64,000 nucleotides of DNA, from contig DAIPWT010000002.1 in assembly GCA_036783645.1 (NCBI GenBank), positions 85,966-149,965 on the forward strand, written 5' to 3'. The DNA comes from UBA4732 sp002404095 (lineage in GTDB: Bacteria; Planctomycetota; Planctomycetia; Gemmatales; Gemmataceae). Below, one piece after another: positions 25,482 to 35,451 of this stretch. The notes below the pieces were generated by a model. The model was not told the DNA's origin. It saw only the letters and a program-made list of their open reading frames with translations, and did no database searches. Both the position numbers and the translations under genes were made by a program. The number at the start of each line of letters is the position of its first letter. Within the stretch, counting starts at the first letter, position 1.

Positions 25482-26519
25482 ATGGCTGACATTCTGACCG
25501 ACATCCCTGGCAAGACCGGCCGGTTTTGGGGCGACCACACCACGTTGGTCGGCCCTGTAAAGCCTCCGTCATGGTTGTTGAAGTGGGCCGGCAACCGCTG
25601 GGCGCACAACCTCACCGGCGCCGTCGCCGCGCTGCGAATGTTCGCCCGCCGTGGCCGGTGTCATGGCGTTGTCACTGACGGCGGTTCCAGCGGAATGCTC
25701 TTCGCTTGGTTACAGGCGATATGCCCGTGGGGCCGCAAACCGCACGTCATGATCGACTGCCTCTGGGGCCGGTCGTCCCACCCGCTGGCGCACTGGCTCA
25801 AGAAAGTGCGCGTCCACCTGGCCGCCCGCTCCGTGGATCGCTTCGTTGTCTGGTCCAGTCACGAGGTCGAGGATTTTGCGCTGGCCTTCGACTTGCCGCG
25901 TGAAAAACTCCAATTCGTGCCGTTCCACACGACGCTGCACGATTACCAATACGAAGTCCGCGACGACGGCTACATCTTCGCCGGCGGCAATTCGGATCGG
26001 GATTATCGCACTCTGGTCGAAGCGGTGCGGCCGCTTGCGGCGCCAACGTGGATCGCCACGACGCGACCAGACCTGTTGAGCGGCGTCGAAGTTCCCGAAT
26101 GCGTTCGCGTCGAGGGAACGACGGTCGATGGCTTCCGCCGGGCGATGGCGGCGGCCCGGCTGGTGGTGGTGCCCATGCAAAAGGGTACGCTGCGTTCCGG
26201 CGGGCAGCAGACGCTTCTCAATGCAATGCTGATGGGCAAGCCGACCATCGCCGTCGGCCGTCGCTGGGCAGGCGATTACATCGACCACGGCGTGAATGGT
26301 CTCATTGTGGACTATGAAGACCCGCAAGGGATGCGTGAGGCGATAGGTCGGCTTCTGGACGACCCGGACGGCGCACGGCGGATGGGGGAGCAGGCCCGCG
26401 CTCGCGCCGCCGATTTCACCACGCAACGCTGCATGGAAACAGTATACAACCTCGTGAAAAATGCGGGCGTCGAAGCTGCGCGCGGCCAAACGGGCCCTCG
26501 CTCGCTTCCGGCGACCTGA
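25482..26519 (+). CDS. Glycosyltransferase, GT-B fold
   Basis: A 345-residue protein. The C-terminal half shows a donor domain with IFAGGNSDRDYRTLVEAV, LVVVPMQKGTLRSGGQQTLL, and DYIDHGVNGLIVDYEDP, typical of GT4-like enzymes though the canonical EX7E glutamates are not both evident. The N-terminal half is divergent. It starts 10 bases after the membrane protein, with GAGGAG ahead of the ATG. It is most likely another sugar transferase of the locus. Confidence 0.8.
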   Translation: MADILTDIPGKTGRFWGDHTTLVGPVKPPSWLLKWAGNRWAHNLTGAVAALRMFARRGRCHGVVTDGGSSGMLFAWLQAICPWGRKPHVMIDCLWGRSSHPLAHWLKKVRVHLAARSVDRFVVWSSHEVEDFALAFDLPREKLQFVPFHTTLHDYQYEVRDDGYIFAGGNSDRDYRTLVEAVRPLAAPTWIATTRPDLLSGVEVPECVRVEGTTVDGFRRAMAAARLVVVPMQKGTLRSGGQQTLLNAMLMGKPTIAVGRRWAGDYIDHGVNGLIVDYEDPQGMREAIGRLLDDPDGARRMGEQARARAADFTTQRCMETVYNLVKNAGVEAARGQTGPRSLPAT

Positions 26520-26552
26520 TCTGAAACGCACTCTATATAAGGCGGCATAACG

Positions 26553-27833
26553 ATGGTCTGGATGCTTGGCGGATACATGTGGCTGTATGTGCATCGGCCC
26601 TTCGAGGTTTGGCCTTGGTTGGGCGACTTGCAGATCGAGCGCGTCTACATGCTCTTGATGATCGCTTTTTGGGCCGTGCAGCCGAACAAGGGTTGGCTGC
26701 CCAACCGCATCCACGGCGCCATCGTCGCCTTCACGCTCGTCCTGACGCTGGCCTGGGTTGCCAGCCCCTACATGAACTCTCCGGGATGTCCGGAATCGGT
26801 GGAGAACTACCTCAAGGTCGTCGTCTTTTACATCCTGGTCGTGACCAGCGTGCGCGACGAGAAAAGCCTAAAAACGCTCCTGTTCTTATTCCTGGCGGCG
26901 GTCTGCTTGTACGACTGCCATTCGATGCGGGAGTACATCAACGGGCGCTGCCAGTGGCGAATGGGCATTCGCCGCATGATCGGCGTGGACAATTCCTACA
27001 TGGATCCCAACATCTTCGCCGCCGGCCTCGTCTGCGCGTTGCCGTTGACGCTGCCGTTCTGGGCCGAGAAGCCGTCGTCGTGGACGCGCGTGTTTCTCCT
27101 CGGCTTTACCGGCCTCGCGTGCGTCTCCATCCTCCTTACCGGATCTCGGACCGGATTCTTGGCTCTGGCGCTTTGCATCCTCCTCTGCCTGTTTGCCACC
27201 GGCCGCGTTAAAACCGCTCTTTTATCGTTGGTGTTGGTCGCGGTCGCCGCGCCCGTGGTGTGGTTCGCGCTGCCGCAAGAACTTCAGAACCGCTACCTGA
27301 CGATCATCGACCCCAGCTATGGCCCGAAGAATGCCGAGATATCGGCGGAGGGCCGCATCGACGGTCTGGTGTACGGTTACGAAGCCTGGACGCGCAGCCC
27401 TGTGCTGGGCCACGGCCCCGGCGCTTTCACCTATGCGACAGGACGCGAACTCCAGGCTCACAATGTATACGGACAGGTAATCTCCGAACTCGGCGCGATG
27501 GGGGCGTTGGCCCTGGCCGGCCTAGTCGCTTGTTTCGCAATGAATTGGCGGGAAGCGGCGCGATTCCGTCGGATTTATTGGGACGAGCCGCCGACATTCG
27601 CCCATCACGTGGCCCGCGTCATGGTCTTGGAGGCGGTACTGCTTCTGTTCATGGGCTGGTCAGGGCACAATCTGTATCGGTTTCACTGGGTCTGGTTTGC
27701 TGCTTTTCAGGCGGTGGCGCTGCACTGCATCCGAAAACGGGCCGTCGCATTGGATGAGCAGTGGTCAGTCGAGCCGGAGCCGGTCGAAGAGACATGGGGA
27801 GCGACGCAACCCGCCGCGGCCGGCTCTTTCTAA
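26553..27833 (+). CDS. O-antigen ligase/Wzy-like polymerase
   Basis: A 426-residue membrane protein with about ten hydrophobic segments and a large periplasmic loop. The family block LLTGSRTGFLALALC and, in the loop, EAWTRSPVLGHGPGAF and the histidine in LQAHNVYGQVISELG match the Wzy_C/O-antigen ligase family. In this setting, after an initiating transferase and several glycosyltransferases, a polymerase that joins repeat units at the outer face is the more likely role. It is the last gene of the plus-strand series; a perfect palindrome follows 52 bases later. Confidence 0.85.
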   Translation: MVWMLGGYMWLYVHRPFEVWPWLGDLQIERVYMLLMIAFWAVQPNKGWLPNRIHGAIVAFTLVLTLAWVASPYMNSPGCPESVENYLKVVVFYILVVTSVRDEKSLKTLLFLFLAAVCLYDCHSMREYINGRCQWRMGIRRMIGVDNSYMDPNIFAAGLVCALPLTLPFWAEKPSSWTRVFLLGFTGLACVSILLTGSRTGFLALALCILLCLFATGRVKTALLSLVLVAVAAPVVWFALPQELQNRYLTIIDPSYGPKNAEISAEGRIDGLVYGYEAWTRSPVLGHGPGAFTYATGRELQAHNVYGQVISELGAMGALALAGLVACFAMNWREAARFRRIYWDEPPTFAHHVARVMVLEAVLLLFMGWSGHNLYRFHWVWFAAFQAVALHCIRKRAVALDEQWSVEPEPVEETWGATQPAAAGSF

Positions 27834-27885
27834 AAGTCTATTTCAGAGGCTCTCTCTCCGGTAGTCGGTGAGAGGGCTTCTATAA

Positions 27886-27915
27886 GTCCTATAAGTCCTA
27901 TAGGACTTATAGGAC
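27886..27915. repeat. Perfect 30-bp palindrome, TATAAGTCC family
   Basis: A loopless perfect palindrome made of GTCCTATAAG units, with one more partial unit upstream. It lies between two convergent genes and marks the end of the polysaccharide series. A 36-bp relative is at 58947. Confidence 0.9.
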
Positions 27916-27919
27916 CGCA

Positions 27920-29347
27920 TTACTCCGAGATGTAATATAGATAAAGATAGCCGACATCGGCCCGCCCGGCTGGCGCATAGTGTGACCGCATCACGTCCAC
28001 AATCTCCGCCGGCCATTCATTTCCGGCCGGCGTGTACTGTTCCAAGGGCTTTGCCAGCACAAGCGCGCTTACCCGGCCCGCCTTCATGTCTTCAACAAGC
28101 AGCCCGACGTCCACAGCTCGGTTCTTGACAACCACTCCGTAAAAGAACGGATCGTTCACCGCGGGGGTCAAGCCTGCCCAAATGGCTGGTCCAATAAACT
28201 GGCGATCCGCCAGTACGTAGTCGGTGGCCGCCTGGCTCTTAACAATGGCCAAATCAGGAGCTTTTCCGCCTGCTCGAACGTACATCACCGTGTTCGCGCT
28301 AACGGCCACGACGACCGAGAAGCCGGCCGTCCATAGCACGATGGCCGTCCGCCCGCGGTCTAGCCGCCAGAGGGCGCTAACCCCATAAAGGCCTAGTACG
28401 ATACATACGAGACCGGCCGACTCCAAAAAGTAGTTGTTGGCCGAGCCTTCGCCGCCGGAAAGGAGGCCGGCAAACCCTAGACCGATTACTAAGGCGATAA
28501 CGTAGCGGTTGGTGCAGATGGGCTTGGAATTCGCCACGAACGCCGCGATCAGCGCTACGGCCGCCGCGACCGTGGCCGGGTTCTCGGCGAAGTTTCCCGC
28601 GGAACCTAGCGCTTTATGCAAGATATAAGCCCTCCGGTTTCCCCACAAACCGAGGTCAAAGTAATACCCGTGCGATAGGTAAAATAACGCCCCCCATACC
28701 AGCGCCCCGAGGACCGCCACGCCGCCGAGATACAGCAGCGCGTCCCGGCGACGGCCGATTAGAAGCAGGTGAAGAAAGACTGGGACCGCGGCCAGCGCGA
28801 TGGTCTGCTTCACCACGGAGCCGGCGACCACCAAAAGGGCCGAGGCCAACAGCCCGCGCCGGGGTAAGTCTGGCGCGGCGTAGGCGGCGATGGCGAAGAA
28901 ACACGCCAGGGCGTCCACGCGGTAGTCGTGAAACCAATAGGCGATGATCGGATAGCCGAGATACAAAGCCCCGGCCGTCAGTCCGCACTCGGCCGACGCG
29001 GTTCGCCGGCCGACCACCCATGCGATCACCGCCGCGGCGAGGACGGCCGCGGCCACACTCACCAAGCGTCCGGGGATCAACGTTTTGTCCCACGGCCCCA
29101 CCGACGCCGCCCCCGCCAGGGCGAAAAAGCCCGGGCCGTAGGGCGTCACCGTGTACGGGAGTTTGGCCAGCCAGTCAGGCCCGGGCAGGCCGCCGCGCTC
29201 ACGCTCGGTAACGGGGATCATCGCCCCTTCGTATTCGTCGCGTGAATGGTCAAACGCGCGTATCGTATGGAACGCGGTTAAGACGAGTACAGCGGCGAGG
29301 AGCAGCCAGCGAACGGTTCGCTCGCAAAAATGAGTCAAGCGGATCAT
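27920..29347 (-). CDS. GT39/ArnT-like membrane glycosyltransferase
   Basis: A 475-residue protein with about ten to twelve membrane helices. The first periplasmic loop has RDEYEGA, providing the acidic pair expected of GT-C enzymes, followed by PYTVTPYGPGFFAL. A soluble C-terminal part of about 110 residues follows. Such enzymes move a sugar from a polyprenyl-phosphate carrier to an outside acceptor. It converges on the polysaccharide series with only 86 bases between stops and has its own promoter region upstream (29348-29564). Substrate unknown. Confidence 0.75.
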   Translation of the reverse strand: MIRLTHFCERTVRWLLLAAVLVLTAFHTIRAFDHSRDEYEGAMIPVTERERGGLPGPDWLAKLPYTVTPYGPGFFALAGAASVGPWDKTLIPGRLVSVAAAVLAAAVIAWVVGRRTASAECGLTAGALYLGYPIIAYWFHDYRVDALACFFAIAAYAAPDLPRRGLLASALLVVAGSVVKQTIALAAVPVFLHLLLIGRRRDALLYLGGVAVLGALVWGALFYLSHGYYFDLGLWGNRRAYILHKALGSAGNFAENPATVAAAVALIAAFVANSKPICTNRYVIALVIGLGFAGLLSGGEGSANNYFLESAGLVCIVLGLYGVSALWRLDRGRTAIVLWTAGFSVVVAVSANTVMYVRAGGKAPDLAIVKSQAATDYVLADRQFIGPAIWAGLTPAVNDPFFYGVVVKNRAVDVGLLVEDMKAGRVSALVLAKPLEQYTPAGNEWPAEIVDVMRSHYAPAGRADVGYLYLYYISE

Positions 29348-29564
29348 CGGAGTTCCTCAATCCGACCGCGCGGCCTAAGTGGAGCGGCGCGGCTGAAGTC
29401 CCTTTCATGGTCCCGAATCGGCCGGCTTAATTTATAACGCGAAGGCACGATTGCAACGGCGTTCGCCCGCCGCCTGTTCCCTACCTTGTGGTTTTCACCC
29501 GGACGCTGTTCCCCTATCATGGCCTACGACTCCACTCATGGGACCATTCTTACCGAGGTGCGGG

Positions 29565-30830
29565 ATGAAAACACGGTTGTTGCTTCTGTCCGTCGCGGCT
29601 GTCGGTTGCTTGTCTCTTATGGTCGCGGCCGCCGACTGGCCTCAATGGCGTGGGCCGCAGCGTAACGGCATTTCGCAGGAAACCGGCTTGCTCAAAGAGT
29701 GGCCGAAAGACGGGCCTAAGCAACTCTGGCAGGTCACGGACGTCGGCGACGGTTACTCAACCCCGGCCGTTGTCGGCGACCGCCTTTATCTCCTGAGTAA
29801 CAAGGGTGCGGACGACGAATTCGTGCAGGCTCGCGAGGTCAAGGACGGGAAGCAGGTCTGGTCCACGCGCCTCGGCAAGACCGGCCCCAACACAGGGCCG
29901 CAGTACCCTGGTGCGCGATCCACGCCAACAGTGGACGGCGATGTTCTCTACGCGCTCGGTTCCGATGGCGACCTGGCCTGCGTCGATACCGCGAAGGGCG
30001 AGGTCCGTTGGCACAAGAACCTGCGGGCCGACTTCGGCGGCCGACCCGGCAAATGGGCCTACGCCGAGTCGCCGCTTATCGACGGGGATGTTCTCGTTTG
30101 TACGCCCGGCGGCGCGGAAGCCACGATAGTCGGCCTGGACAAGAAAACCGGCGGCCTCCTCTGGAAATGCGCCGTGCAGGGTGGCGACGAAGCAGCTTAC
30201 GCCTCGGCCATCGTCGTTGAGGTCGGCGGCGTGCGAATGTACGTCCAGTTCCTTCAAAAAGGCCTCGTCGGCGTGGAAGCGAAGACTGGCAAGTTTCTGT
30301 GGCGCTACGCGCAGACGGCGGAGGGCAGCCCAGCCAACATCCCGACGCCGGTGGCTTACCATGACTGTGTTTACAGCGCCGCTGGAAAGAGCGGGGGCGG
30401 CTTGGTCAAATTAAAGGGTGAAAAAGGGGGCGTTACCGCGGAACAAGTCTACTTCGACAAGAAGTTGCCTACGAGCATCGGCGGAGTGGTCGAAGTGGGC
30501 GGCGCCCTGTACGGGACCAACAGCCCGGACTTAATCTGCGCCGAGTTCCTCACGGGCGATGTCAAGTGGCAGGACAAGAGCATTGGCGCCGGCTCGGTCT
30601 GCTATGCAGACGGCTGCCTGTACATCCACGGCGAGGACGGTCAAATGGCGCTGGTGGAAGCGACGCCGGCGGCGTACCACGAAAAAGGCCGTTTCACTCC
30701 TCCGGCCCAACCGAAACGCGGTAAGACCAAGGCATGGGCCTACCCGGTGGTCGCTAACGGCCGGTTGTACGTGCGCGACCTTGGCGTCCTGTGGTGCTAC
30801 GATGTCAAGGACGCCTCCGCTTCAAAATAG
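29565..30830 (+). CDS. Exported PQQ-type beta-propeller protein
   Basis: A 421-residue protein with a signal peptide (about residues 1-22, ending VAAA) followed by ADWPQWRGPQRNGIS, the standard opening of planctomycete PQQ-propeller proteins. Repeated blade motifs such as GDGDLACVDTAKGEVRW-like and KKTGGLLWKC occur across the chain. It resembles BamB and the non-catalytic PQQ-like propellers; no cofactor ligand set could be assigned. The ATG at 29565 follows GAGGTGCGGG, so a start at 29451 is rejected. A palindrome lies just downstream. The role is probably periplasmic binding or assembly. Confidence 0.82.
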   Translation: MKTRLLLLSVAAVGCLSLMVAAADWPQWRGPQRNGISQETGLLKEWPKDGPKQLWQVTDVGDGYSTPAVVGDRLYLLSNKGADDEFVQAREVKDGKQVWSTRLGKTGPNTGPQYPGARSTPTVDGDVLYALGSDGDLACVDTAKGEVRWHKNLRADFGGRPGKWAYAESPLIDGDVLVCTPGGAEATIVGLDKKTGGLLWKCAVQGGDEAAYASAIVVEVGGVRMYVQFLQKGLVGVEAKTGKFLWRYAQTAEGSPANIPTPVAYHDCVYSAAGKSGGGLVKLKGEKGGVTAEQVYFDKKLPTSIGGVVEVGGALYGTNSPDLICAEFLTGDVKWQDKSIGAGSVCYADGCLYIHGEDGQMALVEATPAAYHEKGRFTPPAQPKRGKTKAWAYPVVANGRLYVRDLGVLWCYDVKDASASK

Positions 30831-30856
30831 GCGGGCGGGTGACATGAAGCTATTCT

Positions 30857-30916
30857 ACAAGCCCCGAGCGCAAGCGAGGGGTTTTACTTAACCCCTCGCT
30901 TGCGCTCGGGGCTTGT
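30857..30916. repeat. Palindromic element, GCCCCGAGCGCAAGCGAGGGG family
   Basis: Perfect arms of about 27 bases (ACAAGCCCCGAGCGC...) separated by a loop of about six bases. A second copy is at 35368-35434. It lies in the gap between the propeller gene and the MoxR gene, both on plus. Confidence 0.9.
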
Positions 30917-31032
30917 GCTTTTAACGCGCATCTTTCCCGCAAACGGTTGCAAGCCGCGCCGCTTCAGTTACAATCAACAAAGCCTACCCGCCCGTACCCG
31001 CCCTCCCGCCGGACCTCAAGAGACCGCTCGTC

Positions 31033-32061
<1,029 letters not shown>

Positions 32062-32075
32062 TAATTAGCAAAAAT

Positions 32076-32153
32076 GTTTAGCCGCGACCCGATAGGGGAG
32101 CGCGGGGCNNNNNNNNNNGGGCACTCGCGCTCCCCTTCGGGTCGCGGCTAAAC
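32076..32153. repeat. TTTAGCCGCGACCC palindrome containing an assembly gap
   Basis: Arms of the same family as 6427-6490 flank 10 N at 32109-32118. The true length of the centre is unknown. It lies inside the MoxR-DUF58 series, ending 18 bases before the DUF58 start codon, so it would be part of the transcript. Confidence 0.88.
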
Positions 32154-32171
32154 CCTCCGGACGGTCCCACC

Positions 32172-33065
32172 ATGCCATCCACCTTGCAATTCGATCCAAC
32201 CTCGCTTGCCAAATACGGCAGGCTCGCCCTGGTGGCGCGCAACGCCGTCGAGGGGTTCCTGACCGGCGTTCACAAAAGCCCGTACAAAGGCTTCAGCGTG
32301 GAGTTCGCCGAGCATCGACAGTATTACCACGGCGACGAGATCCGCCACATCGACTGGCGGGCTTTCGGCAAAACGGATCGTTATTATATCAAGGAATACG
32401 AAGAAGAAACCAACCTCAAAGCGCATCTGCTCGTCGATGCCAGCGGCAGTATGAAATACCAGGGCAAGCACGGCAGCAAGTTTCACTACGCCCAGTACAT
32501 CGCCGCATCACTGTCCTATCTGATGCTGCATCAACGCGACGCAGTAGGCCTGGCGACGCATGATACGAAAATCCGCCAGATCATCCCGCCCAAGGCCAAC
32601 TCGAAGCACTTGTTGCGCGTCCTCAACGCGCTTCAAGAGACGGAGCCGGGCGGCGAAACGGGCCTGGCGCCGTTGTGGCATCAGCTGGCCGGCCAGTTCA
32701 AACGGCGCGGCCTAGTCGTCATCCTGTCGGACTGTTTCGAGGAGGTGGGGCCGCTGTTGCGGGCGCTGCGGCACTTCCGTTTCCGACGCCATGAGGTGCT
32801 GTTGTTCCACATTCTCGCTCCGGAAGAGATTGATTTCCCGTTCAAGAAGTGGACGCAGTTTCGCGACCTGGAAATCTCCGGCAACAAGATGCTGGTCGAT
32901 CCGCAACGGCTGCGCCGCGATTATCAACAGAACTTTCAGAAGTTTTGCAATGACCTGCGTAACGCCTGCGGCCAGGCCCAGGTGGATTATCATCTGATGC
33001 GGACGGATGAACCGGTGGACAAAGCGTTGGGCATCTATCTCACCAAGCGGCAGCGCCGGCGTTAG
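32172..33065 (+). CDS. DUF58 domain protein
   Basis: A 297-residue cytoplasmic protein. The DUF58 signature is clear: VEFAEHRQYYHGDEIRHIDW with RAFGKTDRYYIKEYEEETN, then a VWA-like LLVDASGSMKY with the MIDAS serines. DUF58 proteins are regular partners of MoxR ATPases, and the gene follows MoxR directly. No membrane segment is seen. The ribosome-binding site is weak, and a large hairpin stands just before it, which may influence translation. Confidence 0.9.
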   Translation: MPSTLQFDPTSLAKYGRLALVARNAVEGFLTGVHKSPYKGFSVEFAEHRQYYHGDEIRHIDWRAFGKTDRYYIKEYEEETNLKAHLLVDASGSMKYQGKHGSKFHYAQYIAASLSYLMLHQRDAVGLATHDTKIRQIIPPKANSKHLLRVLNALQETEPGGETGLAPLWHQLAGQFKRRGLVVILSDCFEEVGPLLRALRHFRFRRHEVLLFHILAPEEIDFPFKKWTQFRDLEISGNKMLVDPQRLRRDYQQNFQKFCNDLRNACGQAQVDYHLMRTDEPVDKALGIYLTKRQRRR

Positions 33066-33081
33066 AAGAGCGGAGCGAGTC

Positions 33082-35358
33082 ATGTTTTTCGCACAACCCT
33101 GGATGCTGCTCGGCCTGACGGCTTTGGTGATCCCGATCATCATCCATCTGCTCAACCGCCGTCGTTATGAAATCATCGACTGGGGAGCGATGCAATTCCT
33201 CCAGATCAGCAAAGTCACACGCCGCCGGCTGTTTCTCGAAGAATTGCTCCTAATGCTATTGCGTATGGGGCTTATTGGCCTGTTGGTGCTGGCGCTCGCC
33301 GGCTTCTTCACCAGCTTCGACTGGCTGGCCCGCCTGCAACCACGCCCCAACCGCGACGTGGTGCTTATCTTCGACGGCTCCTCCAGCATGAACTACACCG
33401 GCGGCGGCAAAACGCCGCAGGACGCCGCCAAGGAGTGGGCCGCCGACTTCGTTCACGACCTCACGCCCGGCGACGCCGTGGCCGTGTTCCAGGCGAGACA
33501 ACAGGTCGTGCCCGTCCTAGCCGAGCCGAGCCGCGACCTCATTCGCCTCGTGCCGCAAGCCGTCCACGACATTGTCCGGCCCGGCGGCGGCTGTGACTTG
33601 CCCGCGGCCGTCCAATCTGCCAACGCCGTTCTAGGCAAAAGCGAACGCTCCGAACGCGACATTATCGTTCTCACCGACGGCCAGCGTTTCGGCTGGTCCG
33701 ATCCCGCCGCGATGCAACGCTGGGAACAGCTGGCCCGTCAGCTCGGCGCCGGAAAGCCGCACGGCGCCAGCGGGCCACCGCCACGCTTGTGGGTGGTCAA
33801 CGTCGATCCTCACCGCGACCCGGACCCGCCGAACTGGTCGTTGCCGCCGCTGCGCGTCAACCGGCCCGTCGTGCCGGTCGGCCGTGAAGTGACTTTCCAC
33901 ACCGATCTTACAATCCACGGCCAGAACGCCTACACGCCTCCGTATAGCCTCAGTCTCGAAGTGGACGGCGAATTAGTGCGGCGGCTGGAACCGCCGCGAG
34001 CGTCCGCCCTCGCCAAGGGCAAGATTCCTCTGACGTTTACGCATCGTTTCGTCAATGAAGGATCGCACTTGGTGTCGTTAGTATTGGAACCGGACGCGCC
34101 CGGCGCTGTAAGCCGCGACACCGTGCCCGACGACAACCGCCAGGATTTCGCCGTCGAGGTGACGCCGACGCTGCCGGTGCTGATCGTGGACGGCGACGCC
34201 GATCCTGCCCCGAAGCGGCGCGGCGCGTGGTCGTTGCGCGACGCGCTCGCGCCGCAAGGCGACGCGACGCCGGCCGTCAAGGCTCGCGTGGTGAGCATCA
34301 AGGATTTTGACGCAACGCTTTTGACGGGCGGCATGGATGCCGAGCGGCCGCGCGTGCTGATCCTTTGCAACGCGGCCGCGCTGTCAAAGCCGCAGGATGA
34401 GGCGGTCGAGCAATTCCTGGCGGATGGCGGCGGTGTGCTGACCACGCTTGGCGGCCGAGTCGATAAAGACGAGTACAACCGGCAGCTTTTCCGCGAGGGT
34501 CACGGATGGCTGCCGGCCAAACTGGTGAGCATTGAAGGCGACGAGAACCGGCCCACGGATGCGGCCCGCCCCGCGGCCGTCAGCGCCACGCATCCGGCTT
34601 TGGAGTTGTTTCGCAACGACCCCCTCGGCGGCCTGAGCGACGCTCGCTTCTCGCGTTGGTGGAAGACCGACGTTTCCGCCAAGGACGCGGCCGGCGAGCG
34701 CGTGGCCACGCTGAAATCGCCGACGGCCGATTACTCCTTCCTGGTGGAACGCCGCTATAAATCCGGCCGTGTGCTGCTGTGTGCGGTTGCGCTCGACAGT
34801 TCCTGGGGCACGAACCTTACGGACCTGCCGGCTTTCGTACCCTTGGCGCACGAGTTGGTTTATTACCTCGCCGGCGCTCGCTCCGCGGAGTTCAACTTGC
34901 AGCCGGGGCAGCCGATCCGTTATCGCCTGACAAGCAACGCCCCGCCGGACGGTTTCCGCCTTCAGCCCCCTTTCGGAGAGGAAAAGCCGCTAGGGATCAG
35001 CCAGCCTTCGCCGGGGGTGATTCCGGCACGTGTGACCTCGCCGCCGCGCCCCACTCTTGTCTGCGACGAGACGCGCGAAACTGGCGTCTACCGTCTCAAG
35101 ACGCCGGATAGCCGCGTTGCCTATTATGTCGTCCAATCCGACCCGCGCGAGTCGGACCTGACCGCCTCCACCGACGAGGAACGCGACCGTGTGGCCAAGG
35201 TTTTGCCGATGCAATACCAGAACGACCGCGACACGATCCTGGCCGCGCGAAATCCGGGCGAGCAACGCCAGGAATGGTGGTGGGTTTTGCTGCTGGGCCT
35301 GGTCGGCCTACTCTGCGGCGAAGTATGGATGACGCGGCGCATGTTGAAAGCAAGATAG
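33082..35358 (+). CDS. BatA-type membrane protein with VWA domain
   Basis: A protein of about 758 residues. It opens with the BatA N-terminal pattern MFFAQPWMLLGLTALVIPII, two membrane helices with HLLNRRRYEIIDWGAMQFLQ between them, and a VWA domain with MIDAS DGSSSMN at about 96-102. A long extracytoplasmic part and a last helix (WWWVLLLGLVGLLCGEVW) follow. The ATG at 33082 is taken because the BatA motif begins there and GGAGCGAG precedes it. It is 16 bases after the DUF58 gene and co-transcribed with MoxR. Role: probably a membrane partner of the MoxR chaperone system in envelope stress or assembly. Confidence 0.88.
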   Translation: MFFAQPWMLLGLTALVIPIIIHLLNRRRYEIIDWGAMQFLQISKVTRRRLFLEELLLMLLRMGLIGLLVLALAGFFTSFDWLARLQPRPNRDVVLIFDGSSSMNYTGGGKTPQDAAKEWAADFVHDLTPGDAVAVFQARQQVVPVLAEPSRDLIRLVPQAVHDIVRPGGGCDLPAAVQSANAVLGKSERSERDIIVLTDGQRFGWSDPAAMQRWEQLARQLGAGKPHGASGPPPRLWVVNVDPHRDPDPPNWSLPPLRVNRPVVPVGREVTFHTDLTIHGQNAYTPPYSLSLEVDGELVRRLEPPRASALAKGKIPLTFTHRFVNEGSHLVSLVLEPDAPGAVSRDTVPDDNRQDFAVEVTPTLPVLIVDGDADPAPKRRGAWSLRDALAPQGDATPAVKARVVSIKDFDATLLTGGMDAERPRVLILCNAAALSKPQDEAVEQFLADGGGVLTTLGGRVDKDEYNRQLFREGHGWLPAKLVSIEGDENRPTDAARPAAVSATHPALELFRNDPLGGLSDARFSRWWKTDVSAKDAAGERVATLKSPTADYSFLVERRYKSGRVLLCAVALDSSWGTNLTDLPAFVPLAHELVYYLAGARSAEFNLQPGQPIRYRLTSNAPPDGFRLQPPFGEEKPLGISQPSPGVIPARVTSPPRPTLVCDETRETGVYRLKTPDSRVAYYVVQSDPRESDLTASTDEERDRVAKVLPMQYQNDRDTILAARNPGEQRQEWWWVLLLGLVGLLCGEVWMTRRMLKAR

Positions 35359-35367
35359 ACAGGCCCC

Positions 35368-35434
35368 GATACAAGCCCCGAGCGCAAGCGAGGGGTTTCG
35401 TCCAACCCCCTCGCTTGCGCTCGGGGCTTGTATC
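35368..35434. repeat. Second copy of the GCCCCGAGCGCAAGCGAGGGG palindrome
   Basis: Arms of about 31 bases with a short loop; the right arm ends 17 bases before the start codon of the next gene, directly before its AAAGAGG ribosome-binding site. It is inside a co-directional gene set, so it would form a strong hairpin in the shared transcript. Confidence 0.9.
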
Positions 35435-35451
35435 GAGAGAAAGAGGAACTA

